Shown here: positions 35,783-44,470 of the stretch, one piece after another
How positions within the stretch are numbered: the stretch's first letter is position 1
Layout of the letters: each line of letters opens with the position of its first letter
Assembly (NCBI GenBank): GCA_000727475.1
Contig: KL647302.1
Span: 1,311,234-1,375,233 of the forward strand
DNA length: 64,000 bases
DNA from: Sarcocystis neurona
Lineage: Eukaryota > Apicomplexa > Conoidasida > Eucoccidiorida > Sarcocystidae
Reading direction: 5' to 3'
Made by a program: the position numbers and the translations under genes
Notes under the pieces: generated by a model
The model's input: only the letters and a program-made list of their open reading frames with translations
What the model was told of the DNA's origin: nothing
Databases searched by the model: none

Positions 35783-36656
35783 TTTAGTCGATATCCTTCA
35801 GGCCACCACGAACACGTCAGGCGATCTCAACTGTCATTCTGCGACACTCGGACCGCCTTGCCACCTGAAAAAGTCACACCAGGACTGTCATTTTCTGTAT
35901 GTGTTATTCTTAAGGATTTCCGCAACTTCCAAGGCCGTCGTAGACCATACGTACCCTTGTACGCGTGGGGTGCGCATCTACAACCGCCGACGCAGCCGTC
36001 GCACAACACCCAGTCCTGGTTTGCTTTAGAGAGGGTTTTGCAGTTCAAGAACAATGTACACTCCAACTGCACGCGGAAACACGTCCAGATGCAGGAATAC
36101 ACTCACACACGTTGCACGTGAATGTGTACACTTTTCCCATTATGGCAGCCAATTTTCTTGACGAATGTGGAAGATTTACTTTTGCCAAGCAATTAATCTT
36201 GTGAAAGTCGGACGCATTTTGTCTGCTCTCATCATTTGTCGAGTGACAACCGCAGACGGCAGTTCACACGTGAGTTTGGATTTTCGTTACGTGTGAAGGT
36301 ACACGTATAGGACTTCGCTGTTGCAGTCGTGATAGGACGATGCTGCTCTGCCCCACGGCACACCGGCAAACGATTCGCCTGCAAGTGAGCACGAAAAGTG
36401 CGGTATCTCTCACCTGCGACAATATCCGAGGCTGCAGTATACGCAGCTCATCATGAGAAGCCTGTCTGTTTTTCATGATACACTTGCTTGGGACCGAAGG
36501 AGGCGGCGAATTGACGCATCAACCAATTGTGCTTCTTCCAGCACCGCATCGCGACCGAGCCTGCGCTCACGCAGCGACATCCACATAGTGAACAAAAGTC
36601 ATTTGCTGGAATGCTAGCCGTACGAGCGATTCAGACGGCGTACAGCGACCTCCAGG
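35783..36656. other. Intergenic, no supported gene
   Basis: This is downstream of the TSR/PAN gene. Several overlapping open frames on both strands at 35.8-36.2 kb show no start or splice context and are taken as chance. Confidence 0.4.
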
Positions 36657-36932
36657 ATGACAGCGTACACACTCGTGCTTGGACTTGTGGTTTACTCCGG
36701 TGTGCACATACGCTGTCGTCTTCAAATATTTCAGAGTCCACTAAAGACGAAGTGTCAAACGCACACTAGCTGCACCAGTACTTCACTATTGTGGGATGAT
36801 TTGGGGCCGGAAACTCGTAACAGCAAAGCGGCACTGATACAGGGCTCGGTTACTGCCACAGTACCAAGCGTGTGCCGTGTCAAAGAAAAACCACCGCACA
36901 CGGCACGTGCGCCGGGGAGGACCCTGTCGTAG
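36657..36932 (+). CDS. Candidate small secreted Cys-containing protein (91 aa)
   Basis: An ATG-initiated intronless frame whose first 20 residues (MTAYTLVLGLVVYSGVHIRC) look like a signal peptide. A Ser/Thr-rich chain with four further Cys follows. It ends 18 bp from the stop codon of the convergent zinc-ribbon/HIT gene. No family is recognised, and chance cannot be excluded at this length. Confidence 0.27.
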   Translation: MTAYTLVLGLVVYSGVHIRCRLQIFQSPLKTKCQTHTSCTSTSLLWDDLGPETRNSKAALIQGSVTATVPSVCRVKEKPPHTARAPGRTLS

Positions 36933-36950
36933 AAGCCCACGTCGTTATGC

Positions 36951-38207
36951 TTACGCAGTATTCTCCGCATCCCTCTCGTTCACCTGCACGTAGCCGCTCT
37001 GCTGTAGATCTTGGAGGACTTTTTTAAGGGGAAGGAAAAAGGGGGCTTTCATCATATTGAAGTTGAAGATTGGAGGCACAATGGCGTGCATGTTCACTTG
37101 ACTGTACTCGCACGGATATGTGAACCCGAATATCACGCACGATTTCAGTTTCTCGACGATCTTCGTCACGGCCGCGCGCTGCTTCTGTGATGTGAAACTT
37201 GCCAATTCTTCGTGGGCGTCTTCGGCTCTCCTCCAGAGCTGTGAATAACCCCCCTTACCGTTTGCCGAGCCCGCTACGCTGGTGGTAAAATCTTTGTCAA
37301 AAGCAACTCTGTCTTGACTTCTCAGGGGAAACCGATCACTTCCTCCACGCGCACAACTCTCGCCACGTGTGCGCTCATCGATTACGTCCGTAGAGTTTAC
37401 TCGAGCCCCCAATAATACCTTATCCTTCTGCACATGCACTTCCGCCTGCAGGATGTCCTCAACCACCGCAGCAGTTTGACGCTGCATCCGCTGAAGTAGC
37501 GGTACGTGCGTGGGTCTTAGCTGCTTCACGTCATACACAGTGCCTTTCACCACAGCAGAAAGATGAACGGCAGCTATCGGAAAGGGGTACTGCATGATAA
37601 GGAAGTCGAAGGACCTGTAGTACTCTATGATAGACGGAGGCTGATTCTTGGAAAACGAAGGAGGCAGCCGTACAATATTCCTCGCCTTCGAATCTTCTTT
37701 GAAACTGTGAGGTTGCCAGCTTTCATTAAAAGGCGAAAAGTGAAGGTTTCCTCTCACGGACGCGCTTGCATCGCAGCTCAAAGGAAGATGGAATCTACCG
37801 TGGAACTTTCCAGTATGAGAGGGCGTTGCGATGCGGGCGTCTGCACAGTCTAAGAACAAATTTGTACGGCTGTGATTATGCGTTCGAGAAGCTGCCAGCT
37901 CTTTAAGTACATCTCTGCCCACTGGGTGGATGTTCTCGTCAGTCAGCGTTTCATCGCAGTACCCGCACCGAGTCACGGCGACGATATTTGGCCTACCGCA
38001 TCGCGCACAACGCTTCTTATATAGTCGATTCGTGTAAAAGCCATGGAGTTCTGCTGAGTGATGAACGCAGCGCGTACGTTGACACCCTTGCAGTACGAAA
38101 CCCCGTAGCCATTCAGCCCCTTCCCTAGTTTGACTCAGTTGCGGCCCGCGGATGCCGGAACAGTGTAAAGAAGCTGCTTGAACACCCACCCTTCGCGCTC
38201 CTTCCAT
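36951..38207 (-). CDS. Zinc-ribbon plus HIT-like domain protein with altered histidine triad (418 aa)
   Basis: A single-exon frame. The ATG at 38207 is chosen because the codon further upstream is GTG. Residues ~70-90 carry two CxxC pairs (CARCGRPN...RCGYCDE), a zinc-ribbon. The middle and C-terminal parts resemble the HIT superfamily: FLIMQYPFPIAAVHLSAVVK and LRPTHVPLLQRM correspond to the conserved strand and the helix before it. Near the end, FGFTYPCEYSQVNMHAIVPP sits where HIT proteins have G-x-x-x-x-P...HxHxHxx. Here the first two triad histidines are Gln and Asn; only the last His is kept. In known HIT enzymes the middle His is the nucleophile, so ordinary nucleotidyl hydrolase/transferase activity is unlikely. 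The N-terminus (~65 residues, basic, no acidic cluster) might be a mitochondrial presequence. A ~100-residue low-complexity insertion separates the two HIT halves. Confidence 0.65.
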   Translation of the reverse strand: MEGARRVGVQAASLHCSGIRGPQLSQTREGAEWLRGFVLQGCQRTRCVHHSAELHGFYTNRLYKKRCARCGRPNIVAVTRCGYCDETLTDENIHPVGRDVLKELAASRTHNHSRTNLFLDCADARIATPSHTGKFHGRFHLPLSCDASASVRGNLHFSPFNESWQPHSFKEDSKARNIVRLPPSFSKNQPPSIIEYYRSFDFLIMQYPFPIAAVHLSAVVKGTVYDVKQLRPTHVPLLQRMQRQTAAVVEDILQAEVHVQKDKVLLGARVNSTDVIDERTRGESCARGGSDRFPLRSQDRVAFDKDFTTSVAGSANGKGGYSQLWRRAEDAHEELASFTSQKQRAAVTKIVEKLKSCVIFGFTYPCEYSQVNMHAIVPPIFNFNMMKAPFFLPLKKVLQDLQQSGYVQVNERDAENTA

Positions 38208-39491
38208 TGCACGACTCACTGTGATACGAGTTGCAATTACCAGGTGAAATAGGTATGTCGATTCCCAGCCAAAGGGTTTTCCTCAGGGGAAACACCATCA
38301 GCGAATTCCTTGAACCAAGACGAGCGTTACCGACTCACAGCTGCGGTGTTCGTATAATAATAGTCCACACATAGTTGCAGCACATGCCTCTGTACGACCC
38401 TGAGTTGCAGCATGACTCCCTCAAAAAGGTGGCATGCCACGCCTTGCTCACAAACCGCATTTCCTCCCCTGGGCGCGTATTCACAAGTTTTTGTATCACA
38501 AGAGTCTTCGTGGACGGTCGTGTCCCCACTCAGCACTACTGGCAACAACAGCTACACAAAAGAGTAACGAGAGATCAATGCACCCACCACGTGCAGATAC
38601 AGCGAATGCCAGAATGAAGCTCTGTAAAGCGAAAAGCTGCGAGCCCAGCACCACAGCGGTGCTGGGAACACTTCGTACGCAAAAAAAGCCGCGTCAGAAG
38701 CCTGATCACGCCTTGACCTTTAAGGAGCCAGACAGGTGCTTTATGATGAAGCAATTCACATTGAGTCCCTTCCAGTAGGAGCACGACGGGGATCCGTCGG
38801 ACTCATGCTGTGAAATTCCCTGAGCCTTCTGCGTCAAGAAGTTGACCGCCGGGTTGCTGAGCTTTGCAGCAAAATCTTACACAGCTGAGCTGTACCTCCG
38901 CAGATTCACGACCTTGGGCAGCACGTTGAGCACCAAGAGAAGCTTGCCTTCCTGAACGCCTTCCTACAAAGCTGTACGTGTTCTGGTGAACACGTGCGTC
39001 AGCCACATGGCAGCGCGTGACACCCGGTCTCTTCAGAAGCAACGTGTCATTGAGAATTGCGGATTCTTTCCGCGTGGCGTCAGTTCTACCTGCATATTAC
39101 TTACCACTGTGCAAGCAAAGCACGGGAACTCGGCACCCGCCCCGCGCGCCCCGCACGTTCTTCCCATGTTTTCAAATAAAGGTAGACTTTTGTGGTTCAC
39201 CTTCGAAGGCAGCGGTCTGCCATGTTGTGTCTTGTTCCCGCTCCGCTTTTAAACAAATAAGGGCACTTGCAGCCTACGTCCTGAGTGAGGCCGGAATGAC
39301 AGGGTTCAAATGCCTCCCCTGCAATCTTGCGTGCACAACTGGACGACCTTGAGAGATATTGTTCATTTTTTACGTCTACGCTCCAGTGGGACGCAAATTT
39401 CCTTCACTCGTGGACATTGTTGACACACGTACAGTTCGCTTGTAATGTCTACCCCCCTTAGCGTATGAGGAAAGACGGTTACTGTTAAAGC
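38208..39491. other. Intergenic, no supported gene
   Basis: Probable 5' region of the zinc-ribbon/HIT gene (minus strand). Frames at 38.4-39.3 kb on both strands lack consistent splice structure; none is called. Confidence 0.4.
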
Positions 39492-39856
39492 ATGTTCACT
39501 GTGCTGTCGCTGGCGGTCTCGAAAGCGATATTTGAAAATTTACGTACACCGCATGGTAAGATAAATCCGCGCTCACCTTTCAAAGTGAGACGCTCCACAG
39601 ACGGGTTCCACAAGGTTTACCGCGACGCGTGTATGCACACTGGGGCGTACACGTGGCAGGGAGTGTCTCATGCCGTAGATTCGTGCTTCCCTTCACACCT
39701 CCCGATTCGTCGCGATGCTGCGTTGCTGACACAAACGAGGACTTGTTTTTTAATGGCATGAATACTTTTTATGGCGCCTGTTTGAGACAAGGCAGCCACG
39801 AATTTGAAGAGACCCAAACCTTTCTCAGGAGGACCCAGAGAAACAGTACAATGTGA
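39492..39856 (+). CDS. Candidate two-exon small protein (86 aa)
   Basis: Exon 39492-39555 starts with ATG (MFTVLSLAVSKAIFENL) and ends at a strong donor (GCATG|GTAAGA). Exon 39660-39856 starts after GTGGCAG in the matching phase (1). The second exon reads as ordinary protein (FVLPFTPPDSSRCC, NEDLFFNGMNTFYGACL, HEFEETQTFLRR). The intron is 104 bp, similar to other short introns in the window. No family is recognised and no domain is seen. Confidence 0.42.
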
Positions 39857-40063
39857 TGGAGGGAAACAGAGAGATTTTTTTCAACCCGCCGACTTCTTCG
39901 CCCGGCGTCTTTGATGACGAGCCCTCACAGAACAATACGGAAAAGGTAGAAAGGTAGAACGGCCATCCGCTTTGTCGGCAGATCGCCTGAGCTCTGTTCC
40001 GACCGCACTTCTCACGAATGCACGAAATGCCTAAAAAGAGAGCAAACTATTCACTATCGACTG

Positions 40064-40339
40064 ATGCGCTCAAAAGACGAGAGAAAAGTATTCGTATTCA
40101 AATTAGGTGTTCGCTTGTTCTGGGCATACCTGGCACGCAACACAGCACCAGCTGACTTAGCAATCCTACATTCCTCGTTCGATCAACCGATAATAGGGTC
40201 GGTCGAACCAGACAGTGTACAACTAGCAATGAGATGTCCGCTTCGCTCCGGCGCCCTAGTCCACCGCCTCGCACAAGACGAACCACTTCGACGCATGTCC
40301 TGCCCAGACACCAGACTAGCTTCACCAGTCTCTTTTTAA
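40064..40339 (+). CDS. Candidate intronless small protein (91 aa)
   Basis: An ATG-initiated frame with a protein-like product (KVFVFKLGVRLFWAYLAR..., PIIGSVEPDSVQLAM) and a stop at 40339. It lies between the small gene at 39.5 kb and the 3' end of the convergent gene at 40.6 kb. Codon choice (many cta, aca and gca codons) looks different from the clear genes nearby, which may mean transfer from another element or simply chance. No family is recognised. Confidence 0.25.
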   Translation: MRSKDERKVFVFKLGVRLFWAYLARNTAPADLAILHSSFDQPIIGSVEPDSVQLAMRCPLRSGALVHRLAQDEPLRRMSCPDTRLASPVSF

Positions 40340-40571
40340 CTCAGTTCTACGTCACGACACCGCACAATACGAACGATGATTTTAATCCATAAAAGGAGAC
40401 GTAAGGAGCCGCCCCACTCAGCAGACACATCATTCCACCTGTCTTTCAACACTCAAGTGTGCACACACTTGAGTGAGTTCCTGCTTGTGGGTGCAAGCAC
40501 GATGCTACAGCCTCATTAGAATTGTACAAATGCGCACGTGAAATCCTGTAGACTAAAGGGGGAAGCTGTCG

Positions 40572-42120
40572 TCAGAAGCAGGAGACGCGATTGATGATGT
40601 GGATTGCCCGACGTCCAGGAAACAGGCCCTCTACTGAAGCATGCCTCCTCGTAAAGACCCTTTTCAAAAAAGCAGTCACTGTATTTTCCTCCGTGCGCAC
40701 CGCGACTGCTTTGAGCCGAGAAGGGGAAAGCATTACTGATGGAAAAGAAGGAGTAATGCTGTTGTAAAAGCTGCAGTTCCCCCCTGTAATCCGATGCACA
40801 CATTGGCGTGTGTCACGCGAGTGCGTTGGTTCCGTTGCGTTGAAATTTATATAAACATTCGAGGAACTGCACGCCGCTGTTTGCCCGCATACTGACGTAT
40901 ACGCGTGCACCACAGGTGCAAATGCGGGAGTCGACGTGTATTGCGAGGGAGACAAGATTTCTCGAAGTCTGCGGGCCGCCGTGTCGTCAGACAACTTGTC
41001 CTAAAGTGGGACCAACTTCCTAGGCATTCAAGAGTGCGCATAACAAGAAGTGAGTACACGATGTGTGTTCCCCGTAATAGATTCAGCAGGTACTCCATGC
41101 CCTGCAGTACGTGTAATACTTCAATCGAATAGAATGTCTAACCTGCTTCCACTCTGCGGGCTCACTTAACCAGAAAGATCCGACTTCATGACCCGCTCGC
41201 ATGTTGGCTACTTCAAGCGAACGGACTGGTTGAGGCGAACGAAATTTCGTTCTGACTGTGGAACACGGAAGAGACAATTCGTCGACCGTTCACCGGAAGA
41301 CATTCATATTCCGTGCGCTTCTGTACCCGAATGACCACCCACTGGGTCTTGCAGCCACACACACACGCAAGTGTACACATACGTGTGTATATATACATAT
41401 ATATCTGTGTATGTACATATACGTATATATATATGTGCATATATATATATATATATCTTTGTATACATAGCTGCCTATGCATGATGAAGGCGTTGCAGGT
41501 GGTTGTGCCGTTCAATTTGAGAGCGCACATTCAGATGTTCTGCTCTCGACGCCGCCTTCTCCTGCGTGGAAGCCTATAAGTATCCCACGACGCCTTGACA
41601 CGCCTTAATAAAGCCTCGCTTGCGGACATTTATGAACCTGTGGTGCGCCACTATACTGTGAAGACCTGGGATTTCCCACAACCGTCCCACCTGCGAAAAC
41701 GTGTGGGAACGCTCCACTTTCTTTATCACCACCGAAGGTCTCGAGCCTAAACACATGCGAGCGGAACGTCGAAGGCCACGTGTTGTCTTCTGGTGAGAAT
41801 ATCAGGGCGCACGGAGAAAAGAAACCATAATACGCACAGTTTGTGTGCGCAGGGAGGCGGCACGGTGCAAACGTGTCATTTCGGCGGGACGGACGATCTC
41901 TTTCGCATATGCGCAGATAAGTGTCCTCATATTGTAAAGCGTAAAAGAGATGTCCGGGTGGTTGACTCGCAGTATTACAATTCCTGGGCATGAACACTGA
42001 CGTAAGGAAAGCGGCCCTTTACCTCACCTTCGGCGGTTGCGATTCGGAATCCGCAAAGACACACAACGCGCGCACGGCAACCGTAGAGGGCAACGTCTTT
42101 CAAGGTACGGCACCGCGGAT
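40572..42120 (-). CDS. Uncharacterised protein, four 3' exons
   Basis: Exons on the minus strand are 42120-42028, 41789-41691, 41255-41143 and 41000-40572, with phases 1, 1 and 0 at the junctions and an open phase-1 start, so 5' exons are missing. The product reads as folded protein: LKDVALYGCRARVVCLCGFR, WPSTFRSHVFRLETFGGD, FRSPQPVRSLEVANMRAG, then SDDTAARRLREILSPSQYT. It ends with a Ser/Thr-rich, Cys-containing 140-residue last exon. I recognise no family. Donors are good (GAAG|GTGAGG; GCAG|GTGGGA), and the acceptors at 41789 and 41255 have clear pyrimidine tracts. The 5' part probably lies in 42.1-44.0 kb, where a candidate first exon is seen near 43823 (MANKGNPPRAGAPF...), but it could not be joined. 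Confidence 0.55.
41386..41458. repeat. TA-rich dinucleotide microsatellite
   Basis: Interrupted tatata/tatatg repeat of about 70 bp in the intron between exons 41691 and 41255 of the minus-strand gene 40572-42120. Confidence 0.85.
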
Positions 42121-43985
42121 CTATACTTCTTGAGACGTAGACGTGCTGTATCTATTCTTTACAGGGAGAGCTGTTTTAGCAGAACGAACGGCACCACCTG
42201 CACGCCAACCTGGTGACGGCCAGCAGTAACAAAAGCGGTGGCACCAGCAGCTGCGGGGCACCGATGGCGTGCGGCCAGCATCGCTGTGTGCGTCTGGGTT
42301 GGTCTGCGTCGTCATCGTCATGCTCTCCCGGTCACACGTCTTATACGCGAAGTTTTGTCACCGTCATCCACCTCCACTCAGATGTGCTGCTCAGGAGAAT
42401 ATTCTCGCTGTGTAGTTTTCCTTCCCGTGGTGGCAGCCAATACGATATACCTGCTCGATAAGCGTAGCCACTGCCAATACTGCTGTTCTAATACACAAGC
42501 GCTACCAGCGTGTCTCGTATGTTCCACCAGTACCAGCTGCAGCGGCAGGACTGGTAGCAGTGGCACCGGCTGCACCAACTGCCCCAAGGCGAGCATCACG
42601 AATGATGCAACTCCAAGTGTACAGGGTGTCGTCGTCTGTGGCGCGGCCGCTGCGCTCCCGCTGTGCTGCTACTGCCGTGCGAGGACGCTTGCCTTCAGCA
42701 GTTTACTAATGTAAAACAGGGAACAAATCAAGTAGGTGACACCCAATTTACTCCGTACTACCTTTGCTAGGCGGTGGTATCATTCTCACAGCGATGCAGC
42801 GTGTCTGGAGTCGACGAGGGCCCACTGCAAGACGTCTGTTTGAAAGGACCCCACAGCAGGTAAGCAGACCGACCGCCTTTTTCAAACCAAGAAGAATGCG
42901 AGCAGGAGCGGCAGCGGCACCGACAGTTGCCTCGTGACGCGTACAGCAGGCGGAGCACAGAGCACACCACCTTAGGAAGCAACAGCAGCAGCACAGCAGC
43001 TCGACGATTCTTAGCGGAGCAACACCAGCATTATATCAAAAGCTAGCGCCGACCGCGGAAAAGAAGAAAAACCACCAGGTTGACAGGAACATGTGGACAG
43101 AATTAGCAGCTGGTCAGGAGCAGTGGCAGCATGGTGGGCGATAGGAGCAGGACGTGACAGCAGCACCTCGGGTGCCACAGCGCACCAGTAACGGGAGAAG
43201 CAGGATGGCAGCCAGCGGCAACTTGGGGGTCCGCATTTGTGTTCGAGACGGTACAATGTTGATACGCAGTGTTGTCCTGCTTCTCGGCACAACGTTGCTA
43301 GAGTAATTTTACTCTCCTGCGTGCTGCAGCAGCACCGACTGCAGCGTCCAAATCTTGCAGCAATACTGTATACCTCGGCAGGATTACTTGCTTGCAGCTC
43401 CGGCGAACCCACGTGTGCAGCAGCGGGAGCAAGAACAACGGCACCACGACGAACAACAGTACAGGCAGGTGCAGGAGCGCTAGTCGTACCAACAGTAATA
43501 ACCAATATCGCTTCTAGTGTCAATTTGTTTAACGGAGATCGTTTTTATGTGTCTGTAGGCCGCTCTTCAGAGGGCCAGAAAGTGCGTAGCAGTCGTGCGC
43601 GAAGGCTGTCTTCAGATCGTCTTAGAGCAGCCAGCACAGACTTGAAACGCGTGTGGCCGTGATGCTAAAGGATGCCGACCGTGCATGGTGCTGCTTTCGT
43701 CGATGCGCTTTCCATTGTGGCACGTGGCACCCTTGTTTTCGTCGGCCGTGGTCTTTTTATTTCGTGTTTGAACAAAGGGTGCGCCTGCCCTCGGGGGGTT
43801 CCCCTTGTTCGCCATCTCTTCGGTCCCGCAATGCCAGGTTGGCAGCCCTCTCAGGCTGCATGATGCCCCTGACGCACGTACGGGAAAATGTGTATACCGA
43901 CAAACGTACATGCCTACATATTGAAGCGTACTACGTCTGTTTGTTAGTGTCTTGAGCAGGGCAAGGAGATATTTTGCTATCCAAT
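42121..43985. other. Degenerate CAG/GCA-rich segment and unresolved 5' region
   Basis: Positions ~42190-43500 are densely filled with scattered cag, gca and gcc triplets (for example gtagcagtggcaccggctgc) and give Ala/Thr/Val/Cys-rich open frames in several phases on both strands. They are treated as repeat-derived. A minus-strand Cys-containing frame from the ATG at 43823 may be a 5' exon of the gene ending at 40572. Confidence 0.4.
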
Positions 43986-44470
43986 GCACTCTTTTCTCGT
44001 CGCACCACTTTTCCCTTCTGTCCACTGCGGCGTCTTTTCCTCTCCTTTTTGTCTGCCGTCCCCGCCTGGCTGTCCAACTCCTCTCTCCCCGTCTTCTCGT
44101 CTCCCTGTTCGTTCCTTTTGTTGACTTCCCGCATGTTCTACCGTAGCCCCAGCGTCCTCAGCCGGTTTTCTTTGCCGCTTCCCCTCTTCAGGCTTCTTAC
44201 CTTCGACTCCCATCCGTTGGCGGCAATTGCGGGGAAACTCTTTTCCCACCCAGCGGCCCGGCGCAGGGATCGTTATTCTTCTACTCCGTTGCTCAACCCT
44301 GTTCGTGTTGGTTCTCCACCTTCTTGCAATTTACGCAACCTCCCGGTCTCCCGTCTCATTTTCCTTCCGTCGTCTCTTACCGTTCTTTCCGGACTTCGTC
44401 GCTATCTACTCTGTCTACAGTTTCCTTTTCTGCTCCTTCTCCCTCTTCATTGCCCTCTCTTTCTTCAACC
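43986..44470 (+). promoter_or_regulatory. Pyrimidine-rich leader/promoter region of PEPCK
   Basis: About 480 bp immediately before the PEPCK start codon are strongly C+T-rich on the sense strand, with runs such as cttttcctctcctttttgtc and tctccctcttcattgccctc. The tract stops at the ATG. Pyrimidine-rich leaders are common upstream of apicomplexan genes. No discrete factor site is claimed. Confidence 0.5.

Noticed and set aside
42238..42714. 158-codon plus-strand frame rich in Ala, Cys and Ser
   Set aside because: It lies in a degenerate CAG/GCA block where several frames on both strands are open. No gene structure.
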